From Elusimicrobiota bacterium (GTDB lineage: Bacteria; Elusimicrobiota; Elusimicrobia; UBA1565; UBA9628): a stretch of DNA of 52,250 bases. The stretch is taken from assembly GCA_016212795.1 (NCBI GenBank), contig JACRDT010000041.1:1-52250 (forward strand), written 5' to 3'. Position 1 is the first letter of the stretch, and every line of letters starts with the position of its first letter. Positions 16,322-24,032 of this stretch are shown here, in pieces. The notes below the pieces were generated by a model. The model had not been told where the DNA came from and ran no database searches. It worked only from the letters and a program-made list of their open reading frames with translations. The translations under genes were made by a program, and so were the position numbers.

Positions 16322-17704
16322 ATGGCCCACGACGTGTTCCTGAGCTATTCATCCGAGGACAAGGAGGTGGCCCAGTGCCTCTGCGGCGTGTTGGAGGCCG
16401 CGGGCATCCGTTGCTGGATCGCGCCGAGAGACGTGGTGGCCGGCCAGGACTACGCGGAAGCCATCGTCGACGCCATCGACCAGGGCGCGGTCTTCGTGCT
16501 CCTCCTCTCCTCCAGCTCCAACGAGTCCCCCCACGTCCGGCGCGAGGCGGAGCGGGCCGCGAGCAAGGCCAAGCGCATCGTCCCCCTGCGCATCCAGGAC
16601 ATCGTGCCCGGCAAATCCATCCAGTACTTCATCGGGAGCTCCCATTGGATGGACGCGCTCGAGCCGCCCTTCGAGCCGAAATTCCAGGCCGCGGCCCAGG
16701 CGATCCTGCGGCACCTGGGAAAGCCGGCGGGGGCCCCGGTGCCCAACCCCGCAGCGCCGGCCGCGGTGCCGGCGCTTGCGCCGCAAGCGCCCGCTCCGCA
16801 GGCGTTGCCGTCGGCGGCGCGGTCAGGCCCGAGCGCGGCGGGTTGGGTCGGGGCCGTCCTCGTCGTCGGCCTGGCCGTGGCCTTGGGAGCCTACCGTTCC
16901 AGGTCCCGCCTGGCGCGATTGTCCGGCCCCGCCGCCCCCGCCGTGGTCGCGCCTGCCCAGGGCCTGGTCTCGGCGCCGCCTCCTTCGAGCGGGAGTCAGC
17001 TGACGACCGAGTCTCCCCCGGCCGTGCTCGACGGCTGCGGCGGGTCCTACGCGCAGAAGATAGAGTATGCCCGCAAGGCCATGCTGCGCGGCCAGGGCTA
17101 CATCGCGGCCAACGAGTTGAAAAGCGCCATCGAGGCGTGTCCCGGCGGCGCCACCGCCCAGAAACTCCTGCCTGAGGCCAAGCGCATGGCTTACGAGGAT
17201 GCCAAGAAGAAAGGGGAAGAAGAGACCCGCTGGGGCCGCGCCGCGAAGGCGGCCAGCTTCTTCAACGAGGCCCTGCGCCATTGGCCCGGCTCATCCGACG
17301 ATCCGGAGCTGGTCCCCCTGCGCGACGCGATCCTGAAGACGGGGGAGCCCCTGACCGAGTTGGGGGGGGAGAACCCGGAAGGCTGCGGCCGGGACTACGG
17401 CAGGGACGTCGGCTGGGGCTTGACCTATCTGGCCCGAGGGAATGCGTTCAGCGCCGTGAGCTCGTTGGAGAGCGCGGTCCAGGCCTGCCCGACGGGCAAG
17501 TCGGCCGCCCAACTCCTGGGCAAGGCCAGGCTGGCGCGGTTCCAGGAGCTCAAGAAGAAGGGCGAGGCGTTGGCCCGCGAGGGCCATGACTACCGCGCCG
17601 CCCTGGAGTACCGCGACGCCGCGAAATCCTGGCCCGGCTCGCAGAGCGACCCCGAGTTCGTCGCCCTCCAGGCCGAGATCACCCGGCTCGAAAGCCGCCG
17701 GTGA
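16322..17704 (+). CDS. TIR-domain membrane protein with duplicated C-terminal repeat domain
   Basis: 460 residues. TIR domain at about 1-135 (HDVFLSYSSEDKEVAQCLC, GIRCWIAPRDVVAGQDYAEAI, VFVLLLSSSSNESPHVRREAERA with the conserved Glu, YFIGSSHWMDALEP). A Pro/Ala linker is followed by one transmembrane helix (WVGAVLVVGLAVALGAY). The C-terminal ~230 residues consist of two copies of a ~110-residue unit, each beginning with a Cys-Gly-x-x-Tyr motif (CGGSY, CGRDY) and ending with a WPGS plus acidic stretch. TIR domains cleave NAD+ or make cyclic signals in several defence systems, but scaffold TIRs also exist. It is divergent from the cyclase gene with about 65 bases between, so shared regulation is likely. 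ATG 16322 begins the fold; 16313 is an alternative. Confidence 0.8.
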   Translation: MAHDVFLSYSSEDKEVAQCLCGVLEAAGIRCWIAPRDVVAGQDYAEAIVDAIDQGAVFVLLLSSSSNESPHVRREAERAASKAKRIVPLRIQDIVPGKSIQYFIGSSHWMDALEPPFEPKFQAAAQAILRHLGKPAGAPVPNPAAPAAVPALAPQAPAPQALPSAARSGPSAAGWVGAVLVVGLAVALGAYRSRSRLARLSGPAAPAVVAPAQGLVSAPPPSSGSQLTTESPPAVLDGCGGSYAQKIEYARKAMLRGQGYIAANELKSAIEACPGGATAQKLLPEAKRMAYEDAKKKGEEETRWGRAAKAASFFNEALRHWPGSSDDPELVPLRDAILKTGEPLTELGGENPEGCGRDYGRDVGWGLTYLARGNAFSAVSSLESAVQACPTGKSAAQLLGKARLARFQELKKKGEALAREGHDYRAALEYRDAAKSWPGSQSDPEFVALQAEITRLESRR

Positions 17705-17707
17705 CCC

Positions 17708-18991
17708 TCACTCGTAGCGGAGCGATTCCACCGGGTCGAGGCGGGAGGCCTGGTAGGCCGGGTAGAGCGAGAACAAAAACCCGGTCCCGAGCGCGATGAG
17801 CAGCGCCCCGCCCACGTACAGGGGGCCGATGGGCGCCATGAACTCCGGGTCGGGCGCGAGCTTCTTGATGAGCAGGATGCCGATGCCGGTCCCGGCGGCC
17901 CCGCCCATGGCCCCGAGGGCCGTGGCCTCCACTACGAACTGGGCGATGATGTCGAATCTCGACGCGCCTAGGGCGCGTCGAATCCCTATCTCTCTGATTC
18001 GCGAGAAGATGGTCGCCAGGGTGACGTTCATGATCCCGATGCCGCTGGCCAGGACCGCGACGATGCCGATGACCAGGATGGAGAGCGCGCGCTCGCGCAG
18101 GCGCTGCAGGGCGCCGGCGATGATCTCGCGGTAATCTTTGGCGTCGAAATCCTTTTCCCCGCGGTGGCGGAAGGTCAGCAGCTTCTTGACGCGCTCCAGG
18201 GTGGCCGCGACGCTCGCGCTGTCGCCCGTGTCGACGTGGATCTGGTCGACGCTGTCGCCGCCGCCCCAGCGGCCGGCCTTGCGCGCCAGATAGTAATGGT
18301 AGGTGGTGATGGGCACCAGGATGTTGCCCGAGCCGCCGAACCCCTCGCGGAACCACCGCGGGTCCCGGTCCCGGGGGGGCTCCTTGAGCACGCCGATCAC
18401 CGTGAAGACGTGGTCCTCCAGGGTGAGCTGCTTGCCCACCACGGCCTTGTGCTTGAGGAGCTTCTCGAGGGGCGTGACCGGGAAGTACTTGGCCCACCAG
18501 GGCTTCTCGACCCAGCCGCCGGGCTCGATGACGACGCAGACCCGCGCGACCTCCTCCACCTCCCGCCTGCTGAAGAACCGCCCCGTGACGGTGTACACCC
18601 AGTCCCGCTTGACGTATTCGTCGGTCGTGGCCCAGATGACGACGCTGTCTTCCTTGAAATCCCCCAGGCGCATCCTGGTCCCCCAGCGCCGGACGATGGG
18701 GTAGACCATGTGGAGCTCCGGGAAGCGCTCGCGGAGCGCCCGCGCGTCGGACCAGGTGAGCCCCTTCGAGAGGCCGCGCGAGGTGTAGCCGCGCTTTTTC
18801 TCGATCTTGATGCGGCCGGGGCCGGAGAGCTCGATGAACTTGAGGTACCTGCCCTTCATGCCGCCGGTCTGGGAGAAGGTGTAGAGGATGGCCGCCACGC
18901 CGATGGCCAGCGAGAGGCCGGTGAGGGCCGAGCGGACCTTGTGGGCGCGGATCTCGAGGTACGCCGTGCGGGAGAGTTCGGAGATCCTCAT
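17708..18991 (-). CDS. MacB-like ABC transporter permease (second copy in operon)
   Basis: 427 residues: N-terminal helix (RSALTGLSLAIGVAAILYTFS), a large periplasmic MacB_PCD domain and three C-terminal helices of the FtsX fold, with the conserved ATIFSRIREIGIRRALGASRFDIIAQF segment and the final YPAYQASRLDPVESLRYE. It should form a heterodimer with the adjacent paralogue and be powered by the ATPase of the operon. The start ATG 18991 overlaps the stop of the upstream permease (ATGA). The gene ends three bases from the convergent TIR gene and no terminator is seen between them. Confidence 0.9.
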   Translation of the reverse strand: MRISELSRTAYLEIRAHKVRSALTGLSLAIGVAAILYTFSQTGGMKGRYLKFIELSGPGRIKIEKKRGYTSRGLSKGLTWSDARALRERFPELHMVYPIVRRWGTRMRLGDFKEDSVVIWATTDEYVKRDWVYTVTGRFFSRREVEEVARVCVVIEPGGWVEKPWWAKYFPVTPLEKLLKHKAVVGKQLTLEDHVFTVIGVLKEPPRDRDPRWFREGFGGSGNILVPITTYHYYLARKAGRWGGGDSVDQIHVDTGDSASVAATLERVKKLLTFRHRGEKDFDAKDYREIIAGALQRLRERALSILVIGIVAVLASGIGIMNVTLATIFSRIREIGIRRALGASRFDIIAQFVVEATALGAMGGAAGTGIGILLIKKLAPDPEFMAPIGPLYVGGALLIALGTGFLFSLYPAYQASRLDPVESLRYE

Positions 18992-20268
18992 TCGTTCCTT
19001 AGGGCTTCCACAGGATCCAACTTCGCCGCCTGGTAGGCCGGGTAGAGGGCGAAGATCGCGCTGACCAGGGCCGCGACCGCCATGCCCGCCAGGCCGTGGT
19101 ACCACGTGATGGTCGCGACGTCCCTGCCCGTCGGCTTGACGAGGGCGGACAGCCCCGCCACGCCCAGGCCGATGCCGGCCAGGCCCCCGGCCAAGCCCAG
19201 GAGCGCCGCTTCCAGCAGGAACTGGGCCATGATGTCTATCCTCGACGCGCCTACGGCGCGTCGAATCCCTATCTCTTTGATTCGTGAGAATATGGTCGCC
19301 AAGGTGACGTTCATGATCCCGATGCCGCCCGCGAAGAGGGCCACCCCCCCGAGGATGATGGCCGCGATGAGCCACTTCTTGGACTCGCTGAGCTCGTTGG
19401 CGATCATGTCGCGCGAGTCGTTGATCTCGAAGTCCTCCTCGCCTCGGTGCCGAGACTTGAGCAGGGCCGTGATGCGGCTTCGGGCCGACACCACGGTCTT
19501 CGCCGAGCCCGTGTCCACCACGATGCTATCGACGGCCGTCGGGGGCCGGGACTCGTTGCCCCCCTGGCCCATGGTGCGCAGCAGGGTGGTCACCGGCATG
19601 GCCATGGCGGGCTGGTTCCAGCTGAACCAGCGCGGGTCGAGGTCCTTGGCGGGCTCCTTGAGGACCCCGACCACGGTGAAGATGTGCCCCTCGATGTCGA
19701 GCTCCTTGCCCAGGAGGTCGTGGTGCGAGACGAGGTTGTCGAACTTGTTCTCGCGGCTCCAGAAGGAGGCCCAGAAGGGCTTCTTGATCCACCCCCCGGG
19801 CTCGACCACGACGCAGACCCGGGCGTTGTTCCTGACGTCCCAATCGTTGATGAACCGTCCCCGCAGGGTGTAGACCCAGTCTCGCTTGCTCCACTCGGGG
19901 GTGACCCCGGCGATCTCGGCGTCGTCGACCCGGGTCTCGCGGTAGCGCACGGGCGTCCCCCACCGGCGGATCGAGGGGTAGACCATGAAGAGGTCGGGCA
20001 TGTTCTGCTGGATGGCCTCGACGTCCGAAAGGGTGAGCCCGGTCGAGAGCCCCTTGGAGACGTAGTCCTGCTTCATCTCCACCTCCATGCGGCCCGGGCC
20101 CATCAGGCTGATGGCCTTGTCCATGGCCTCCTGCATGCCCCTGACCTGGGCGAGGGTGTAGAGGAGGGACGCCACCCCGACCGAGATGGCCGAGAAGCTC
20201 AGGACCGAGCGGAACTTGTTGGTGCGGATCTCGCGAAAACCCGTCTTGACGGCAATCGTGAGCCTCAT
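18988..20268 (-). CDS. MacB-like ABC transporter permease (first copy in operon)
   Basis: 426 residues with the same layout as its downstream paralogue: N-terminal helix (RSVLSFSAISVGVASLLYTLA), periplasmic domain (KQDYVSKGLSTGLT, VYPSIRRWGTPVRY, VCVVVEPGGWIKKPFW) and three C-terminal helices including ATIFSRIKEIGIRRAVGASR and FALYPAYQAAKLDPVEALRNE. The two permeases are clearly ancient duplicates, and about 100 bases around the IGIRRA segment remain nearly identical in DNA. GGGGGAGG upstream of ATG 20268 acts as ribosome binding site and is contributed by a dispersed palindromic repeat that fills the 125-base gap to the ATPase gene. Confidence 0.9.
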   Translation of the reverse strand: MRLTIAVKTGFREIRTNKFRSVLSFSAISVGVASLLYTLAQVRGMQEAMDKAISLMGPGRMEVEMKQDYVSKGLSTGLTLSDVEAIQQNMPDLFMVYPSIRRWGTPVRYRETRVDDAEIAGVTPEWSKRDWVYTLRGRFINDWDVRNNARVCVVVEPGGWIKKPFWASFWSRENKFDNLVSHHDLLGKELDIEGHIFTVVGVLKEPAKDLDPRWFSWNQPAMAMPVTTLLRTMGQGGNESRPPTAVDSIVVDTGSAKTVVSARSRITALLKSRHRGEEDFEINDSRDMIANELSESKKWLIAAIILGGVALFAGGIGIMNVTLATIFSRIKEIGIRRAVGASRIDIMAQFLLEAALLGLAGGLAGIGLGVAGLSALVKPTGRDVATITWYHGLAGMAVAALVSAIFALYPAYQAAKLDPVEALRNE

Positions 20269-20276
20269 GTCGTGAG

Positions 20277-20384
20277 CCTCCCCCCGCTTGGGAAGGTCGA
20301 GTACGGGGAGGCGAGCATTGAGGGGGCAGTCACTCGTCCCCCCCACGGGGGGGCGAGTAGCGGGGGGGGCAGACGCCGTTTCAT
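20277..20384 (-). repeat. Dispersed palindromic element, copy A (two hairpin units)
   Basis: Read on the minus strand it begins ATGAAACGGC, passes a C-rich spacer and a long hairpin of the form CTACTCGCC...GGCGAGTGA (around 20329-20360), then a second hairpin CCTCCCCGTACTCGACC...GCGGGGGAGG that resembles the one in copy C. It separates the ATPase and permease genes of the exporter operon. Confidence 0.75.
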
Positions 20385-20393
20385 TAGCGTTTC

Positions 20394-21050
20394 TTACTCG
20401 AACTTGCCGTCTCTCATCCTCATGGTCCGTTGGGCCGACCCGGCGATGGCGGCGTCGTGGGTCACGAAGATGACGGTCTTGCCTTCGGCGTGGAGCTCCT
20501 TGAAGAGGGCGAGGATCTCGGCGCTGGACTTGGAGTCGAGGTTCCCGGTCGGCTCGTCGGCCAGCAGGATGTCCGGCTTGTTGGCCAGGGCCCGCGCGAT
20601 GCCCACCCGCTGGCGCTCGCCGCCCGAGAGCTCGAGCGGGGTGCGGGGCGTCTTGGCGCCCAGGCCCACGCGCCGCAGCAGCAGCTCGGCGCGCTCCCGG
20701 CGCTGGGCCGCGTCGACCCCGGCGTAGGACATGGGCAGGCACACGTTCTCCAGGGCCGTCAGCCGCGGGAGGAGGTTGAAGGCCTGGAACACGAACCCGA
20801 TCTTCTTCCTGCGCGCCAAGGTGCGCTCGCCGTCGGAGAACAGGGCGGCGTCGACGCCTCCGAGCCAGTAGTGGCCCGCGGTCGGCCGGTCCAGCAGGCC
20901 GAGGATGTTGAGGAGGGTGGACTTGCCGCACCCGGACGGGCCCATCACCGCGACGAACTCCCTGGGCGCGATGTCGAGGCTCACCCCGTCGAGCGCCTTG
21001 TAGTCGCCGTAGAACCGGCGGACCGCCTCCAGCCTGATGACGTGGCTCAC
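20394..21050 (-). CDS. ABC transporter ATP-binding protein (MacB/LolD type)
   Basis: 218 residues with every ABC signature: Walker A GPSGCGKST, Q-loop FVFQAFN, signature LSGGERQRVGIARAL, Walker B ILLADEPTG, D-loop LDSKS and switch His in FVTHD. It energises the two MacB-type permeases encoded downstream. The GTG start at 21050 overlaps the TGA of the adaptor gene (GTGA), and no upstream ATG fits the family length better. In classical MacB the ATPase and permease are fused; here they are separate as in the LolCDE/YknXYZ arrangement. Confidence 0.93.
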   Translation of the reverse strand: MSHVIRLEAVRRFYGDYKALDGVSLDIAPREFVAVMGPSGCGKSTLLNILGLLDRPTAGHYWLGGVDAALFSDGERTLARRKKIGFVFQAFNLLPRLTALENVCLPMSYAGVDAAQRRERAELLLRRVGLGAKTPRTPLELSGGERQRVGIARALANKPDILLADEPTGNLDSKSSAEILALFKELHAEGKTVIFVTHDAAIAGSAQRTMRMRDGKFE

Positions 21051-22000
21051 GACTTCTTCTGCTCGGCCGGCTTCTCGGTGAGGAGCTTCTGTCCCTCCTT
21101 GACCCCTTCCTTCACCTCGACGTCGGTCTCGTTGCGCAGCCCGAGCTTCAGGGGGACGGTCGCGGGCTTGTCCTTCTTGTTGGGGGGCGCGAGGTAGGCG
21201 ATCTCCTTGCCCTTCTCCTCGAACACGGCCGACAGGGGCACCTTGAGGACGTTCTTGCGCGAGTCGAGGAGGCCGTCGACGCGGGCCGTCATGCCGGGCT
21301 TGAGGCGCGGGTCGCTCTGGAGGAGCGAGACCTCGACCTTGAAGTTCTTGAGGTTGTTCTGGTCCTTCTCGGCCTGGGGGGAGACCATGGTGACCTTGGA
21401 GGGGAACTTGGAGCCCGGCAGGGCGTCGACCTCGACCGTGACCGGCATGCCCTCCTTGAGCTTGAGGATGTCCATCTCGCTGATCTTCATCTTGACGACC
21501 AGCTTGGTGATGTCGGCCACGCTCATGAGGTAGTTGGGGTTGGTCGACTCCATGAGCCCGATCACGTAGTCGCCGAGCTTGGCCAGCGAGCTCTCCTCCT
21601 GGTAGCTGCCCTTCTTCTGGTAGCGCATGACCACGCCGTCGATGGGGCTCGCGACGGCGATGGGGACGTACCGCTCGGCCTCGGTGCGGCCCGGCTGGAT
21701 GACCGCGAGCCGGTCGCCCTGCTTGACCTTGCTCCCCTCGTCGACCAGGAGCTCGATGACGCGGCCGCTCACCTTGGGGGCGATGTCGATGCTGCGCTTC
21801 GGGGTGAGTTCGCCGGAGTCCTTGAAGTGGAGCTCGATGTCGCCGCGCTCGACCTGCGCGGTGTTGTCGGCGTCGGGGGCGGGGCTCTTGCCGGCCTTGT
21901 GCCGCTTGTAGCCGTAGAAGCCTCCGGCGGCCACGGCCGCCGCCGCGACGACCGCGACGGCCCACCGGGCCTTGGACCATCTCTTGACGGTGCTCACCAT
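21047..22000 (-). CDS. Periplasmic adaptor (membrane fusion protein, MacA/HlyD family)
   Basis: 317 residues: N-terminal anchor (WAVAVVAAAAVAAGGFYGY), lipoyl/barrel-sandwich halves (VERGDIELHFKDSGELTP, IDIAPKVSGRVIELLVDEGSKVKQGDRLAVI, IASPIDGVVM) and beta-barrel (NYLMSVADITKLVVKMKISEMDI, RLKPGMTARVDGLL). The helical hairpin usual between the lipoyl halves is very short, which is seen in some YknX/MacA relatives. It links the inner-membrane MacB complex to the TolC-like channel encoded just upstream, whose 3' end it overlaps by 7 bases. Confidence 0.9.
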   Translation of the reverse strand: MVSTVKRWSKARWAVAVVAAAAVAAGGFYGYKRHKAGKSPAPDADNTAQVERGDIELHFKDSGELTPKRSIDIAPKVSGRVIELLVDEGSKVKQGDRLAVIQPGRTEAERYVPIAVASPIDGVVMRYQKKGSYQEESSLAKLGDYVIGLMESTNPNYLMSVADITKLVVKMKISEMDILKLKEGMPVTVEVDALPGSKFPSKVTMVSPQAEKDQNNLKNFKVEVSLLQSDPRLKPGMTARVDGLLDSRKNVLKVPLSAVFEEKGKEIAYLAPPNKKDKPATVPLKLGLRNETDVEVKEGVKEGQKLLTEKPAEQKKS

Positions 22001-23283
22001 GGGGGGTCTCCTGCCGCGAGCCTGTAGAGCGCCCGGTTGATGAAGGCCTCGTTCAGGGCCTGGGCCCGCTCGACCCGGGCGTTGAGGAAGTCGAGCTGGG
22101 CTTGGGCCAGGGTGATGACGTCGGCCGAGCCCTGCTTGTAGCGCTCGTTGACGATGCCGAGGTTCTTCTCCGAGATGGTCTCTTTCTGCACCGAGATGCC
22201 GTAGGCCTTGAAGGCCTTCTCGAGCGCGATGTGCGCCGAGTAGAGGTCGTTGCGCGTCTCCCGGGCGGCCGCCGCCAGGGCTGAGGCCGCCTTCTTCTTG
22301 TCGGACGCGGCGGCCCTGTACGAGAAGTACTGCGAGACGAAGTTGTAGTTGAACGGCATCGAGAGCGAGAGGCCCATCTGGTAGGTGGGGTTGGGCAGCG
22401 TGTCCCCCGGCCCCAGGTCCCGGCGGGCGAGGTTCGCGTTGAGGCTGAGGTTGGGGAGCACTCCCTGGAGGGCCTGGTCCAGGGCCGACTGGGCGCGTTC
22501 GAGGTCGAACCTGGCCTTGAGCATCTCCGGCTTCTGGGCCAGGGCCCTGGCGAGGTCGGCCGAGACCGTGGGCAGGGTCGTCGTGCCGGGCTCGAGCCCG
22601 GCCGAGAGCCTCGCGGGGGCGAGGGGCTCCCGGTCGATGAGGATGTTGAACCGCATCAGGGCGCTCTTGGTCTCGGCCTCGGCGGAGGCCATCCGCAGCT
22701 CGCTCGAGCGCCAGTCGGTCTCGCTCTTGAGCAGGTCGGAGAGGCTCTTCATGCCGTTCTTGTAGAGGTCCTCGGTCAGGCGGTACTGCTCCTCCTGGGC
22801 GGCGAGGTTCTGGCTGGTCACGTCCTGGAGGCTCATCTTCAGGTTGAGGTCGTAGAAGGCCTTCAGTGCCTCGTAGGCCCGGTTCTGGGTGGCGGAGCGC
22901 AGGCTTTGCGCTGCGGACTCCCGGCCCAGGCGGGACTGGCGGACCTTGAGGTAGTCCTGGAAGCTGTTGAAGAGGTTGAGGTTGAGCGTCGTGCTGGCGC
23001 TCATGTCCTGGCGCTCCATCCTCCAGACGTTGAGCCGGTAGCCGTTGTTCGCGCTGTGGCCGTAGAACGGGCCCTGGAGGGAGAACGAGAGGGTCGGGAG
23101 CGCCGCGGCCGCGAGCTGCGACTTCCACTGGTAGGAGGCCGCCTCGTGGGCTTCCTTGGCCTGGCGGACCTCCGGCGAGGACTCCAAGGCGGTCCTGATG
23201 AAGGCATCGACGGTGAACGGAGCCTCGGCCCCCTGGGGCCAGGCTGGCCGGCAGAGGAACAGCAGGAGCATCGCTATTCTCAT
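21994..23283 (-). CDS. TolC-family outer-membrane efflux protein
   Basis: 429 residues with a signal peptide (MRIAMLLLFLCRPAWPQ) and two repeats of the OEP fold: FIRTALESSPEVRQAKEAHEAA, NLFNSFQDYLKVRQSRL, DLARALAQKPEMLKARFDLERAQ, and the C-terminal NLGIVNERYKQGSADVITLAQAQLDFLNARVERAQALNE. It is the first gene of the operon TolC-MFP-ATPase-permease-permease, so it provides the exit duct for the MacAB-like pump. A TATCAT -10 on the minus strand overlaps the promoter of the divergent gene. Confidence 0.92.
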   Translation of the reverse strand: MRIAMLLLFLCRPAWPQGAEAPFTVDAFIRTALESSPEVRQAKEAHEAASYQWKSQLAAAALPTLSFSLQGPFYGHSANNGYRLNVWRMERQDMSASTTLNLNLFNSFQDYLKVRQSRLGRESAAQSLRSATQNRAYEALKAFYDLNLKMSLQDVTSQNLAAQEEQYRLTEDLYKNGMKSLSDLLKSETDWRSSELRMASAEAETKSALMRFNILIDREPLAPARLSAGLEPGTTTLPTVSADLARALAQKPEMLKARFDLERAQSALDQALQGVLPNLSLNANLARRDLGPGDTLPNPTYQMGLSLSMPFNYNFVSQYFSYRAAASDKKKAASALAAAARETRNDLYSAHIALEKAFKAYGISVQKETISEKNLGIVNERYKQGSADVITLAQAQLDFLNARVERAQALNEAFINRALYRLAAGDPPW

Positions 23284-23295
23284 ACGAGCGCCCGG

Positions 23296-23302
23296 TATGA
23301 TA
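23296..23302. promoter_or_regulatory. Overlapping divergent -10 elements (TATGATA/TATCATA)
   Basis: TATGATA reads as TATGAT toward the membrane-protein gene at 23336 and, on the minus strand, as TATCAT toward the TolC gene starting at 23283. The two promoters would physically overlap, so expression in the two directions should be mutually exclusive. Confidence 0.5.
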
Positions 23303-23335
23303 ACATTTTTTCCTGATCGGGCCGTCGGAGGGAGA

Positions 23336-23851
23336 ATGGATGAGAAGCTGAAGGCTGTCTGGGACGGGTTCTATCATCAACAACGCAGGGAATACCGGGA
23401 TTTCCAGCTCGTCTTCACCGCGTTGGCCTTCCATTTCGTCATCCCCGGGCTGGGGTACCTCCTGTACCCCGACATGACCGTGGAGTCGTTCCTGTGGCTC
23501 AACCAGGCCCTGGGCGGCGCCGAGTACCTCATCCCCGAGAACTCCCTGCTCTGGCGCGTGCTCGCCGGGGCCAACGTCCTGACCCTGGGGTTCCTGTGCT
23601 TCTTCCTCCAGGCGGACATCAAGCGGCACTGGCCCGCCATGTATCCCCTCCTGTTCATGAAGGGCGTCACGGCGCTGTCGTTCCTCGTGGTCTGGCTGTT
23701 CAAGTCCGGCTGCCCGGCCTTCCTCGCCATCGCCGCCTGGGACGCGCTCAACTGCATGGCGTTCGTCTACTTCGGGTTCACCGCCAGGCAGGCCGCGGAG
23801 CAAGACGAGGCCGTCCTGGTGCCCAGGCCCCTCGGGTACCATGGGGAATGA
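23336..23851 (+). CDS. Small multi-pass membrane protein, unknown
   Basis: 171 residues with about four hydrophobic helices (VFTALAFHFVIPGLGYLLYP, NVLTLGFLCFFLQ, PLLFMKGVTALSFLVVWLF, FLAIAAWDALNCMAFVYFGF). I do not recognise a named family. ATG 23336 has GGAGGGAGA upstream; an in-frame ORF extends upstream into the TolC gene region but has no supporting signal. It is transcribed away from the exporter operon. Confidence 0.75.
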   Translation: MDEKLKAVWDGFYHQQRREYRDFQLVFTALAFHFVIPGLGYLLYPDMTVESFLWLNQALGGAEYLIPENSLLWRVLAGANVLTLGFLCFFLQADIKRHWPAMYPLLFMKGVTALSFLVVWLFKSGCPAFLAIAAWDALNCMAFVYFGFTARQAAEQDEAVLVPRPLGYHGE

Positions 23852-23857
23852 TATAAT
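23849..23857 (+). promoter_or_regulatory. Extended -10 promoter
   Basis: TGATATAAT is a TGn-extended perfect -10 hexamer, overlapping the stop of the preceding gene. It would start transcription near 23864 and read through palindromic copy B into the small ORF, the YihY gene and the HEAT lipoprotein. Confidence 0.55.
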
Positions 23858-23875
23858 CCACTCGCCTTCCCCGCG

Positions 23876-23940
23876 GGGATGTCACTCGGCCCTCCCCGGG
23901 GGAGGGTCGAGTAGTTGGGTGGGGCTAGTGCCGTTTTTAT
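23876..23940 (-). repeat. Dispersed palindromic element, copy B
   Basis: On the minus strand it reads AAACGGC, a GCCCCACCC spacer, then CTACTCGACCC...GGGCCGAGTGAC, which is the same arrangement as copies A, D and E in reverse orientation. It lies in the leader of the YihY transcript, where it forms a strong hairpin in either strand. Confidence 0.7.
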
Positions 23941-23942
23941 AG

Positions 23943-24032
23943 ATGAAAGAAAAGAGAGCCGTCATCCTCGTCGAGGATCAGTACCTGCCCGCCTTCTGCC
24001 GGGAGATTCTGAAGGCGCTCGCCGGCCGATGA
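23943..24032 (+). CDS. 29-residue ORF translationally coupled to the YihY gene
   Basis: ATG 23943 opens a 29-codon frame beginning MKEKRAVILVEDQY and ending in TGA that overlaps the ATG of the next gene (ATGA). The first residues resemble the start of a receiver or DJ-1-like domain, so it may be a remnant rather than a functional peptide, or a leader coupling translation of the membrane protein. It directly follows palindromic copy B. Confidence 0.4.
   Translation: MKEKRAVILVEDQYLPAFCREILKALAGR

Noticed and set aside
17704..17708. Terminator between the converging TIR and permease genes
   Set aside because: Only three bases separate the stops and no hairpin with a T-run is visible.
22001..23842. 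Long upstream extension of the adaptor frame through the TolC gene
   Set aside because: Low-complexity translation overlapping a well-supported gene; the adaptor's anchor helix begins at 22000.
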